Source of the DNA: an uncultured Eubacteriales bacterium
GTDB lineage: Bacteria; Bacillota; Clostridia; Lachnospirales; Lachnospiraceae
Assembly: GCA_949289145.1 (NCBI GenBank)
Contig: CASEML010000090.1
Location: 1 to 41,844, forward strand
DNA: 41,844 nucleotides
Direction: 5' to 3'
Shown here: in pieces, positions 1 through 7,177 of the stretch
How positions within the stretch are numbered: the stretch's first letter is position 1
How the letters are laid out: every line of letters starts with the position of its first letter
Made by a program: the position numbers and the translations under genes
The notes under the pieces: model-generated
Seen by the model: only the letters and a program-made list of their open reading frames with translations
Told to the model about the DNA's origin: nothing
The model's database searches: none

Positions 1-1
1 A

Positions 2-472
2 TTTAATCCATTTACAAAGATCAGTAAACAGTGGATGCTTATCACAGCAGGAAATGAAGAAAAAGCAAATACTATGACAGCAAGCTGGGGAAGTGTAGGT
101 TTTATTTGGAATAAAAATGCTATTACTATGTACATCCGCCCCCAGAGATACACCAAAGAATTTGTAGATGCTAACGATACCTTAACAGTATCTTTTCTCC
201 CGGAACAGTATAGAGAAGCTTTAAACTTGTGCGGAAAAGTTTCCGGAAGAGATGAGGACAAAATTACAAAAGCAGGTCTTACTTTGACCTACGAAGAGGG
301 AACGCCATATTTTGAAGAAGCGGAACTGGTTTTTGTTTGCAAGAAAATGTATGTACAGGAAATGAAACCGGAATGCCTGGAAGACAGCACTTTTGACGGA
401 ACGTATTATCCGAACAAAGACTATCATTATCTGTATATTGCAGAGATTCAGAAAGTTTTGAAAAAACAGTAA
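2..472 (+). CDS. Flavin reductase family protein, 5'-truncated by the window edge
   Basis: The reading frame is open from base 2. It reads FNPFTKISKQWMLITAG before the first internal ATG at 35, which continues a typical flavoredoxin/flavin-reductase N-terminus, so the true start lies left of the window. The family binds FMN and reduces flavins or acts as a small electron carrier in the cytoplasm. The visible part carries the TMTASWG motif and the IRPQRYT segment typical of FMN-binding split-barrel flavin reductases. Roughly 157 codons are visible; full proteins are usually about 165-190 residues, so only the first few are missing. No operon partner is visible: a strong hairpin follows and the next gene has its own promoter. 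Family is confident; the physiological substrate is unknown. Confidence 0.85.
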   Translation, partial: FNPFTKISKQWMLITAGNEEKANTMTASWGSVGFIWNKNAITMYIRPQRYTKEFVDANDTLTVSFLPEQYREALNLCGKVSGRDEDKITKAGLTLTYEEGTPYFEEAELVFVCKKMYVQEMKPECLEDSTFDGTYYPNKDYHYLYIAEIQKVLKKQ

Positions 473-504
473 ATTAAGTTACAGTTTTTTCGGTAGTTTA
501 TAAG

Positions 505-542
505 CAAACAGGCTGAACTGTTGTAGCAGTTCAGCCTGTTTG
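505..542 (+). terminator. Strong hairpin after the flavin reductase gene
   Basis: Perfect 16-bp stem: CAAACAGGCTGAACTG at 505-520 pairs with 527-542 across the loop TTGTAG. It can be extended by GGTAG at 492-496 with CTACC at 544-548. No clear T-tract follows, so this is a probable 3'-end structure rather than a textbook intrinsic terminator. Confidence 0.6.
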
Positions 543-641
543 GCTACCAGAACTTCTACGAAAAGCATTCCCTGATTGCCTGTTTGGGAAGATTCTGTTG
601 CTTCATTTCCAAAAGAAAAACTTCCCCATAGATACAATTTG

Positions 642-650
642 TGGTATAAT
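642..650 (+). promoter_or_regulatory. Extended -10 promoter for gdpP-rplI
   Basis: TGG-TATAAT (642-650) gives a consensus -10 with the TG extension. No good -35 is seen 17 bases upstream, which is common for extended -10 promoters. The start codon of gdpP at 690 lies about 40 bases downstream. Confidence 0.55.
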
Positions 651-689
651 ATCCACCGTAGGCATTAAGTGATGCAAAAGGAGTTTATC

Positions 690-2732
690 ATGAAGAAAAA
701 TGTAAAGTTTAAAGGGCACCTTAAGCTATATATGCAATGGCCCTTGTTTCTTATCCTGCTGCTTTTGGCCATGAACGTGGCAATGTATGCCTTGGATATA
801 AAAGCAGGGATTTTGATGAGCATTTTTGTCTGTATATATATAGCTATTGCTGCAGTACTTTACTACTATAATAAGCAGATACTTGTCAATGAACTAATCA
901 ATTTTGCCACTGGCTATGGACAAATTCAAAAAAAATTGTTACAAGAGTTAGAGATTCCATATACTTTGTTGGATGAAAACGGCAGAGTTATCTGGATGAA
1001 CACTGCCTTTAAAAGTGTAGTAGGCAAAACTAAGGATTACAAAAAATCCATTACCAATCTGTTTCCAACCCTGACCAAGGACAAATTTCCGACGTCTGAG
1101 GAAGCGGCTTGTGTTCATATTACGGTGGATGGTTCCGATTATCGCGTGGAAATGCGCAGAATCATGCTGGAACATATTGCAGAATCTGTAAACATAATGG
1201 AGACAGATGAATATGAAGGTTATTTCATTGCCGTTTATTTGTTTGATGAAACAGAGTTAAACCGTTATATTAAGTCAAATAAGGAACAGCAGTTAGTTGC
1301 AGGGCTCATTTACATTGACAATTACGAGGAAGTAATTGAAGGGGTAGAAGAAGTCCGCAGTTCCCTTTTAGTTGCACTGATCGATCGAAAGATTAACAAG
1401 TACATTTCCAGTATTGACGGTATTGTAAAAAAAATGGAGAAAGATAAGTACTTTGTGGTGCTAAAGCAGGTATGTTTAGAACAGTTAGAAGCAAAGCGTT
1501 TTGAGCTTTTGGATGATGTAAAGACGGTAAATATAGGAAATGATTTACCTATTACTCTAAGTATAGGACTTGGCGCAGGTGGAAATACCTACATTCAGAA
1601 CTATGAATATGCCAGAAATGCCATTGATCTGGCTCTTGGACGCGGTGGTGATCAGGCGATTGTTAAGCGGAAAGATAAAATTGTATATTATGGCGGTAAG
1701 TCCAAACAGGTAGAGAAAAACACAAGAGTAAAGGCAAGAGTAAAAGCTCAGGCACTTCGAGAATTAATCGAGAATAAAGACAAAGTGCTGGTAATGGGGC
1801 ATAAAATAGGAGATGTGGATTCCTTTGGTGCAGCAATCGGTATCTACCGGGCTGCAAAAACAATGAATAAGCGTACCCATGTGGTAATCAATGAAATCAC
1901 TACTTCGGTGAGAAAGATGATTGATGGTTTTATTGATAATCCGGACTATGAAGAAGATATGTTTGTGAACAGCAGTCAGGCAAAGGAAATTATTGACAAT
2001 AATACTTTGCTTGTGGTGGTAGACGTAAACAAGCCAAGCTATACGGAATGTCCTGAACTTCTTCATATGTGTAAAACTATTGTAGTATTAGATCATCACA
2101 GGCAGACCACAGAAGTCATTGACAATGCAGTACTTTCTTATGTAGAACCTTATGCGTCTTCAGCATGCGAAATGGTTGCGGAAATTCTGCAATATATTGA
2201 TGATAATGTAAAAATAAGAACGATGGAAGCAGACTGCCTGTATTCCGGAATTATTATTGATACAGACAGTTTTGTAAATAAAACAGGGGTGAGAACCTTT
2301 GAGGCAGCTGCATTTTTGAGAAGAAATGGAGCAGACGTTACAAGAGTGAGGAAATTATTCCGGGACGATATGGCAGAATATAAGGCAAGAGCCGAAATTG
2401 TAAGAAATGCTGAGGTATATCTTGGAGCATATGCCATCAGTACATTGCCGGAATCAAATCTGGATAGCCCTACTATTGTAGGTGCCAAGGCGGCAAATGA
2501 ATTGCTGAATATTGTGGGTGTGAAAGCGTCCTTTGTTTTAACAGAATTTAACGATAAAATATATGTCAGTGCCCGCTCCATTGATGAAGTAAATGTGCAG
2601 ATTATCATGGAAAAATTAGGCGGGGGCGGTCATCAAACTGTAGCAGGTGCACAGTTGGAATGTGAACTGGAAGAAGCGGTGAAATTACTGCGCAGAACAC
2701 TGGCAGAAATGATTGGAGATGGAGAGATATAA
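690..2732 (+). CDS. gdpP: GdpP-type cyclic-di-AMP phosphodiesterase (YybT family)
   Basis: Membrane-anchored DHH-DHHA1 phosphodiesterase that hydrolyses cyclic-di-AMP, tying it to cell-wall, osmotic and potassium balance. Two membrane helices lie near residues 14-57. A PAS-like domain follows, then a degenerate GGDEF domain without a GGDEF signature, then the DHH domain (H371, D375 and D377 in GHKIGDVDS; D468-H469-H470 in LDHH) and the DHHA1 motif GGGGH at 644-648. All catalytic motifs are present. I chose ATG 690 because AAAAGGAG at 676-683 sits six bases upstream; GTG 669 and ATG 672 lie over or before that site. The product is 680 residues, normal for the family. The stop overlaps the rplI start by one base (TAATG), so the two are probably translationally coupled. 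Confidence 0.95.
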   Translation: MKKNVKFKGHLKLYMQWPLFLILLLLAMNVAMYALDIKAGILMSIFVCIYIAIAAVLYYYNKQILVNELINFATGYGQIQKKLLQELEIPYTLLDENGRVIWMNTAFKSVVGKTKDYKKSITNLFPTLTKDKFPTSEEAACVHITVDGSDYRVEMRRIMLEHIAESVNIMETDEYEGYFIAVYLFDETELNRYIKSNKEQQLVAGLIYIDNYEEVIEGVEEVRSSLLVALIDRKINKYISSIDGIVKKMEKDKYFVVLKQVCLEQLEAKRFELLDDVKTVNIGNDLPITLSIGLGAGGNTYIQNYEYARNAIDLALGRGGDQAIVKRKDKIVYYGGKSKQVEKNTRVKARVKAQALRELIENKDKVLVMGHKIGDVDSFGAAIGIYRAAKTMNKRTHVVINEITTSVRKMIDGFIDNPDYEEDMFVNSSQAKEIIDNNTLLVVVDVNKPSYTECPELLHMCKTIVVLDHHRQTTEVIDNAVLSYVEPYASSACEMVAEILQYIDDNVKIRTMEADCLYSGIIIDTDSFVNKTGVRTFEAAAFLRRNGADVTRVRKLFRDDMAEYKARAEIVRNAEVYLGAYAISTLPESNLDSPTIVGAKAANELLNIVGVKASFVLTEFNDKIYVSARSIDEVNVQIIMEKLGGGGHQTVAGAQLECELEEAVKLLRRTLAEMIGDGEI

Positions 2733-3178
2733 TGAAAGTTATTTTATTAGAAGATGTGAAAAGTCTTGGAAAAAAAGGAGACATTGTAAATGTAAATGAG
2801 GGATATGCAAGAAACTTTATTCTTCCCAAAAAGCTGGGCGTAGAAGCAGATGCCAAGCACATGAATGATCTAAAGTTAAAAAAAGCAAATGATGAAAAGG
2901 TAGCAAGAGAGCAGTATGAAGAAGCACTTTCATTAAAGGAAAAGGTGGAAGCAGGAGAAGTAAAACTTACCATTAAGGCAGGAGAAGGCGGAAAAACTTT
3001 TGGTTCCGTTTCCACTAAGGAAATTGCTGCTGCAGCATCATCACAGCTTGGATTGGAACTGGATAAGAAGAAGATTCATCTGCCGGAGCCAATCAAAACT
3101 CTTGGAACTCATAATGTAACTGTGAAGCTTCATCCGAAAGTAAGTGCAGAATTAAAAGTAAAAGTAAGCGAAGCATAA
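2732..3178 (+). CDS. rplI: Ribosomal protein L9
   Basis: 50S subunit protein L9, which binds 23S rRNA near the L1 stalk base and helps maintain reading-frame fidelity. The N-terminal rRNA-binding domain (residues 1 to about 50, with GDIVNVNEGYARNFILPKK) is followed by the long charged connecting helix and the C-terminal domain. The length of 148 residues is standard. It starts inside the gdpP stop codon. The order gdpP-rplI-dnaB is conserved in Firmicutes, and a hairpin separates rplI from dnaB. Confidence 0.98.
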   Translation: MKVILLEDVKSLGKKGDIVNVNEGYARNFILPKKLGVEADAKHMNDLKLKKANDEKVAREQYEEALSLKEKVEAGEVKLTIKAGEGGKTFGSVSTKEIAAAASSQLGLELDKKKIHLPEPIKTLGTHNVTVKLHPKVSAELKVKVSEA

Positions 3179-3209
3179 AAATAGGAACGCAGCAGCGTTC
3201 CTATTTCTT
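3179..3209 (+). terminator. Hairpin terminator/attenuator between rplI and dnaB
   Basis: A perfect 12-bp stem pairs 3179-3190 with 3195-3206 around the loop AGCA, followed by a short T-rich run (TTTCTTCTT). It starts right after the rplI stop codon. It probably trims expression of dnaB relative to rplI rather than ending the operon completely. Confidence 0.75.
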
Positions 3210-3236
3210 CTTGAAAACTGATTAGGAGGAAAGAGC

Positions 3237-4568
3237 ATGGAAGAAAATGTGATAAAGCGAGTACAGCCTCACAGTATTGAAGCAGAGCAATCGGTAATCG
3301 GTGCCATGCTTATGGACAAAGAAGCTATCATAGTAGCTTCCGAAATGCTTCATGGAGATGAGTTTTATGCAAGACAGCATGGAGTCTTATTTGATGCTAT
3401 GGTGGAATTATATAATGAAGGTAAGCCGGTGGACTTGATCACATTACAAAACCGATTAAGGGAAAAGGATGTGCCTCCGGAAATTAGCAGTCTGGAATTT
3501 GTAAAGGACTTGCTGGATGTGGTTCCAACTTCCGCTAATGTAAAGCATTATGCCACTATCGTGGCAGAAAAGGCATTGCTGCGCAAATTAATACGAACCA
3601 ATGAAGAAATTGCAAATGCCTGCTATTTGGGCAAAGATAAGGTAGAAACCATATTAGAAGAAACGGAAAAGAGAATTTTTGAATTGGTTCAGTCTAGAAA
3701 TTCCGGTGATTATGTTCCAATCCGACAGGTAGTAATCAATGCTTTGGAAAAAATCGAAGCATCTGCAAAGACAAAAGGAAATGTAACAGGTCTTTCCACT
3801 GGTTTTCTGGATTTAGATTATAAAACGGCAGGGATGCAGCCTTCCGACTTTATTCTGGTGGCGGCTCGTCCTTCTATGGGAAAGACGGCTTTTGTGTTAA
3901 ATATTGCAGAGCACATGGCATTTAAAGAGAGTAAATGTGTGGCTATTTTCAGTTTGGAAATGTCAAAGGAGCAGTTAGTAAACCGTCTGTTCTCTCTGGA
4001 ATCCAGAGTGGATGCACAGCAGTTGCGTACCGGTGATCTGAAGGATAGTGACTGGGAAAAGTTAATTGAAAGTGCCAATGTAATTGGAAAATCAAAACTG
4101 ATCATTGACGATACCCCGTCTATTTCTATCTCTGAAATGCGCTCTAAATGCCGTAAATTTAAGTTAGAGCATGGACTTGATATTGTTATTATTGACTATT
4201 TACAGTTAATGTCAGGAAGTGGCAGAAGCGACAGCAGACAGCAGGAAATTTCTGACATTTCCCGTTCCCTGAAAGCAATGGCAAGGGAGCTGAACGTACC
4301 TGTCATTGCATTGTCCCAGTTAAGCCGCGCAGTAGAACAGCGTCCGGACCATCGCCCAATGTTGTCTGATCTTCGAGAATCAGGGGCCATAGAGCAGGAT
4401 GCGGACGTAGTAATGTTTATTTATCGAGATGATTATTATAATAAAGATTCCGACAATAAAAATATTGCGGAGATTATTATAGCGAAGCAGAGAAATGGCC
4501 CAATCGGAACTGTAAATTTGGTATGGCTGCCAATGTATACAAAGTTTGCTAATATGGAGAAGAATTAG
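3237..4568 (+). CDS. dnaB: Replicative DNA helicase DnaB
   Basis: Hexameric 5'-3' helicase that unwinds the replication fork and recruits primase. The N-terminal domain (about 1-110) and linker are followed by the RecA-like C-terminal ATPase with Walker A RPSMGKTA (K216) and Walker B IVIIDYLQLM. The LSRAVEQR and DLRESGAIEQDADVV segments are diagnostic. The length of 443 residues is normal and no intein is present. AGGAGG about 8 bases upstream fixes the ATG start. It follows rplI across a hairpin. Its loader candidates (DnaI-like and DnaD-like) are encoded at 26.8-28.9 kb. Confidence 0.98.
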   Translation: MEENVIKRVQPHSIEAEQSVIGAMLMDKEAIIVASEMLHGDEFYARQHGVLFDAMVELYNEGKPVDLITLQNRLREKDVPPEISSLEFVKDLLDVVPTSANVKHYATIVAEKALLRKLIRTNEEIANACYLGKDKVETILEETEKRIFELVQSRNSGDYVPIRQVVINALEKIEASAKTKGNVTGLSTGFLDLDYKTAGMQPSDFILVAARPSMGKTAFVLNIAEHMAFKESKCVAIFSLEMSKEQLVNRLFSLESRVDAQQLRTGDLKDSDWEKLIESANVIGKSKLIIDDTPSISISEMRSKCRKFKLEHGLDIVIIDYLQLMSGSGRSDSRQQEISDISRSLKAMARELNVPVIALSQLSRAVEQRPDHRPMLSDLRESGAIEQDADVVMFIYRDDYYNKDSDNKNIAEIIIAKQRNGPIGTVNLVWLPMYTKFANMEKN

Positions 4569-4770
4569 TATCGGCTATGAGCGTCTTTTGAACCAATAAG
4601 TTTAAAATATTACATTTCAACAAAACTTTTATATTTATTACATTTTCCACCTACACAATTCCCCTTACTTTTCAAAAAAGATATGGTATATTTTAGGGGA
4701 TAAAACATATACATATATTTTAATACCATCGGAGGCTTCGAAAGATCAAAGAAAGAAAGGCGGATAGCGT
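4569..4770. other. Intergenic region between dnaB and the MerR-type gene
   Basis: An AT-rich gap of 202 bases. It holds a possible extended -10 (TGG-TATATT, 4684-4692) without a convincing -35. A dyad, ATGGTAT at 4683-4689 and ATACCAT at 4723-4729, brackets that candidate and could be an operator. GGAGG at 4730-4734 lies too far from the start at 4771 to serve it; AAAGGCGG around 4756-4763 is the likely ribosome site. Confidence 0.35.
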
Positions 4771-5469
4771 ATGCAGGAAATGAGATACATGATTTCGGAT
4801 ACAGCGAAGAAAGTAGAAGTGGAAGCACATGTACTAAGATACTGGGAAGAAGAATTAAGCCTGAACATTGCAAGGAATGAAATGGGCCATAGATATTATA
4901 CTGCTAAAGATATACAGGTTTTCCTTAATATTAAGAAGCTAAAGGAGCAGGGATTTCAGCTGAAAACTATTAAAATGGTCCTTCCTGAGTTAGAAAACGA
5001 AAATGTAGATAATATTATAAAGCGACAGGAAGAATTGAACAGAGAGGCGGAAAACGCTTTCTACAGCTATCATCAAAGTCCGGTTCCTTACCAGCCGGCA
5101 CAGCCTCAGCCGGTGCAGCCTCAGCCGGTGCAGCAGGCGGCGGTTTCCAATATGGATGATAAAATGCAGCAATTTCAAATGATTTTAGGTAACATTGTGG
5201 CACAGGCAATACAGAATAACAATGAAAGTTTAAGCAAAAATATTGGCGATAACGTAAGCGAGCGTGTGTTAAAACAGATCAACTGCGTTGCAAAAGAGCA
5301 GGAGGAAAGAGAAGAGGAACGTTTTAAAAAGTTGGACGAGTCTATCCGTAATGCTCAGCAGGGAAGGAGAGATGGGGTAAAAGAAAAGCCTCAGGAAGAA
5401 CATAAAAAGAAAGAAAAAAGAAAGTTCTTTGCTAAGAAAAAGAAAATAGTAGGGGAAAGCCCGGCATAA
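4771..5469 (+). CDS. MerR-type HTH protein with Pro/Gln linker, coiled coil and basic tail
   Basis: The N-terminal domain (about 1-75) is a MerR-like winged helix (ISDTAKKVEVEAHVLRYWEEE, then GHRYYTAKDI). It is followed by a Pro/Gln-rich linker made partly of a duplicated 15-base unit, a probable coiled coil (about 130-190) and a Lys-rich C-terminal tail. No ligand-binding domain of classic MerR regulators is visible. The architecture recalls RacA-like chromosome-anchoring proteins, but I cannot assign that role. It may be a transcription factor or a nucleoid-associated protein. It stands alone, ending at a bidirectional hairpin shared with the convergent ferredoxin gene. Domain call is firm, function open. 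Confidence 0.8.
   Translation: MQEMRYMISDTAKKVEVEAHVLRYWEEELSLNIARNEMGHRYYTAKDIQVFLNIKKLKEQGFQLKTIKMVLPELENENVDNIIKRQEELNREAENAFYSYHQSPVPYQPAQPQPVQPQPVQQAAVSNMDDKMQQFQMILGNIVAQAIQNNNESLSKNIGDNVSERVLKQINCVAKEQEEREEERFKKLDESIRNAQQGRRDGVKEKPQEEHKKKEKRKFFAKKKKIVGESPA
5101..5130 (+). repeat. Two perfect 15-bp tandem repeats coding for the Pro/Gln linker
   Basis: CAGCCTCAGCCGGTG occurs at 5101-5115 and again at 5116-5130, encoding QPQPV twice within the linker of the MerR-type protein. It is clearly more GC-rich than the surrounding gene. Confidence 0.9.
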
Positions 5470-5501
5470 ATAATAGAAAGTCATAATGTGATAAATAATA
5501 A

Positions 5502-5535
5502 AAAAGATGGTGGAACTTTTGTTTCACCATCTTTT
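5502..5535. terminator. Bidirectional terminator between MerR-type gene and ferredoxin
   Basis: A 15-bp stem (one G-U pair) pairs 5502-5516 with 5521-5535 around a TTTT loop, with A-run and T-run flanks on both sides. It can end the + strand MerR-type transcript and the - strand ferredoxin transcript. Confidence 0.85.
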
Positions 5536-5548
5536 CGCTACCTGTAGA

Positions 5549-5719
5549 TTAACCTTCAGAAATAGCACCTGTAGGGCATGTTCCAGCACAAGCTCCACAG
5601 CTGATGCATTTATCAGCATCAATTTCGAATTTTCCATCTCCTTCAGAGATAGCTCCTACTGGGCAAGCACCTGCGCAAGCACCACAAGAAACACATGAAT
5701 CTGAAATAACAAATGCCAT
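5549..5719 (-). CDS. 2[4Fe-4S] clostridial-type ferredoxin
   Basis: A 56-residue protein, with two repeats of the CxxCxxCxxxCP cluster motif: C9, C12, C15, C19-P20 and C38, C41, C44, C48-P49. All eight cysteines are intact and the length is right for small bacterial ferredoxins. It carries low-potential electrons between soluble enzymes. AAGGAGG lies 8 bases upstream of the ATG at 5719. It is encoded just downstream of pflA on the same strand but about 115 bases away, with AT-rich sequence that could hold its own promoter. A role as electron donor to the radical-SAM activase PflA is plausible but inferred only from position. Confidence 0.95.
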   Translation of the reverse strand: MAFVISDSCVSCGACAGACPVGAISEGDGKFEIDADKCISCGACAGTCPTGAISEG

Positions 5720-5835
5720 AGTTTCGTCCTCCTTAAAATATGTGAAAATGTGTGTTCTACTTAAGCCTTTAAATAGGCTAATATTATTTTAATATAAATA
5801 GATAAAATATACAAGTGGAATATACAAGAAATCTA

Positions 5836-6591
5836 TTAGGAATTTTCGCTTCTGCGCTGCTTAATTCCATTAATAATAAACTTCTTTAATTCAACAGCCT
5901 TGTCCTTATCCATTGCAGGGGTATCCTTTAGTGGATACTCCTTGCCAAGCTTTTCATACTTTGGTTTTCCCATAGTATGATATGGAAGCACATCTAATGC
6001 CTTCAAGTTAGAAAGACCACCAATAAAGTAACCAAGCTTAAATAAGTATTCTTCCTCATCTGTAATGCCAGGTACAACTACGTGGCGAATCCAAAGGTTT
6101 ACGTTTTTTGTTGCAGTGTATTCTGCAAACTTAAGAATTTGGTCGTTAGGTTGGGAAGTGAGCTTTTTATGCTTTTCAGGATCTATATGTTTAATATCCA
6201 GCATAATTAAATCGGTAACTTCCATAAGCTTATCCAGTTTTGCAATAAAATCCGCATTATTTTCATTATATGCAATGCCGGAAGTGTCCAGACAGGTATG
6301 AATATTTTTCGCTTTCGCTTTTTGAAAAAGTTCTGTTACAAAATCAATCTGCATCAACGGTTCTCCTCCGGTAACAGTAATACCTCCACCGTTTTTATAG
6401 AACATTTCATTTCTTTTGTAAGCATCTAAAATTTCATCGGTATCCATCTGATTGCCTGTATTCATTTCCCAAGTGTCTGGATTATGGCAGTAAAGACAGC
6501 GCATAGGGCAGCCCTGAACGAATACTACAAAACGTACTCCAGGACCGTCAACGGTACCAAAACTTTCTGTAGAATGAACATATCCCTTCAT
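5836..6591 (-). CDS. pflA: Pyruvate formate-lyase activating enzyme (radical SAM)
   Basis: Radical S-adenosylmethionine enzyme that abstracts hydrogen from the conserved glycine of pyruvate formate-lyase to make the glycyl radical. The [4Fe-4S] motif CxxxCxxC is present (C28, C32, C35 in GCPMRCLYCHNPD), as is the GGEP-type SAM motif TGGEPLMQ. The length of 251 residues is typical. AAAGGAG a few bases upstream supports the ATG at 6591. The gene lies downstream of the split pyruvate formate-lyase genes on the same strand but is separated by an intrinsic terminator, so it depends on read-through or its own promoter. Its target glycine is on the separate 80-residue subunit encoded at 6683-6925. 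Confidence 0.97.
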   Translation of the reverse strand: MKGYVHSTESFGTVDGPGVRFVVFVQGCPMRCLYCHNPDTWEMNTGNQMDTDEILDAYKRNEMFYKNGGGITVTGGEPLMQIDFVTELFQKAKAKNIHTCLDTSGIAYNENNADFIAKLDKLMEVTDLIMLDIKHIDPEKHKKLTSQPNDQILKFAEYTATKNVNLWIRHVVVPGITDEEEYLFKLGYFIGGLSNLKALDVLPYHTMGKPKYEKLGKEYPLKDTPAMDKDKAVELKKFIINGIKQRRSENS

Positions 6592-6628
6592 AGGATTCTC
6601 CTTTCATAACTTATGTTTGTGTTAGGTG

Positions 6629-6654
6629 AAAAAAGGACCTCATTTCTGAGGCCC
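6629..6654 (-). terminator. Intrinsic terminator after the glycyl-radical subunit gene
   Basis: On the minus strand, stem GGGCCTCA / TGAGGTCC with loop GAAA (6635-6654) is followed by six T residues (6629-6634). This is a strong textbook terminator separating the pfl genes from pflA. Confidence 0.9.
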
Positions 6655-6682
6655 TTTTCATATAGTAAAATTACGAATGCTA

Positions 6683-6925
6683 TTAGATGCTTTCGTGGAA
6701 TGTACGTGAAATAACGTCAGCCTGTTGTTCTGGAGTTAACTTAACAAAGTTTACAGCATATCCAGATACACGGATTGTTAACTGTGGATATTTTTCTGGA
6801 TGTGCCTGAGCATCTAATAATGTATCTCTGTTTAATACATTAACATTTAAATGGTGTCCACCTTTTGTTGCGTAACCATCTAATAATGATACTAAGTTAT
6901 CTACCTGTGCCTGATTTGCAGCCAT
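6683..6925 (-). CDS. grcA: Separate glycyl-radical subunit of pyruvate formate-lyase (GrcA/YfiD-like)
   Basis: An 80-residue protein that matches only the C-terminal end of normal pyruvate formate-lyase. It has the segment [15 protein letters not shown], then [17 protein letters not shown], in which Gly55 (RVSGY) is the predicted radical site. It matches the radical domain of E. coli PflB and the spare-part protein YfiD/GrcA. I prefer ATG 6925 because AAGGAGG sits 8 bases upstream; ATG 6955 overlaps the previous stop but would place that ribosome site inside the gene. The upstream core enzyme lacks this domain, so here the subunit is probably obligatory rather than a repair spare. It ends at a strong terminator. 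Confidence 0.92.
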   Translation of the reverse strand: MAANQAQVDNLVSLLDGYATKGGHHLNVNVLNRDTLLDAQAHPEKYPQLTIRVSGYAVNFVKLTPEQQADVISRTFHESI

Positions 6926-6954
6926 TATAATTTCCTCCTTATTCAATAATAACA

Positions 6955-7158
6955 TTATTTTGTTAATTCTTCATCAATACCTTCGTGCAGGGTAGGAACC
7001 TGACAAGCCAGATTCCCTTTTGCACAATCAATACAGCCTAAGGTTTCCACCGATTTTTCACCGGAATCACCATTGACCTCTATATTCATGTGTCCTACAC
7101 CTTTTGACATTGAGCCATCTAACATAGCAACAATATCATCAATTCTTTTATCGTCCAT
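6955..7158 (-). CDS. Small Cys-containing paralogue of the glycyl-radical domain, function unknown
   Basis: A 67-residue protein encoded between the pyruvate formate-lyase core and the radical subunit. Residues 6-28 ([20 protein letters not shown] and on) align with the start of the radical subunit, with about 10 of 23 positions identical by eye, notably DG, K-G and H-x-N. The radical loop is absent. Instead the C-terminal half carries C42, C45 and C52 in a CxxC-x6-C pattern, followed by an acidic tail. An AAGGTG ribosome site lies upstream. Its stop codon overlaps a possible ATG of the next gene. It may bind a metal, sense redox state, or occupy the radical-domain site of the core. These are inferences; I do not recognise a named family. 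Confidence 0.8.
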   Translation of the reverse strand: MDDKRIDDIVAMLDGSMSKGVGHMNIEVNGDSGEKSVETLGCIDCAKGNLACQVPTLHEGIDEELTK

Positions 7159-7177
7159 TTAAATCAACACCTTACAA

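Noticed and set aside
2150-3015. Minus-strand open frames opposite gdpP and rplI
   Set aside because: They lie entirely antisense to well-identified genes and resemble no family.
5507-5792. Small plus-strand open frames of about 60 codons
   Set aside because: They are antisense to the ferredoxin, whose eight cysteines and ribosome site make the minus strand the coding one.
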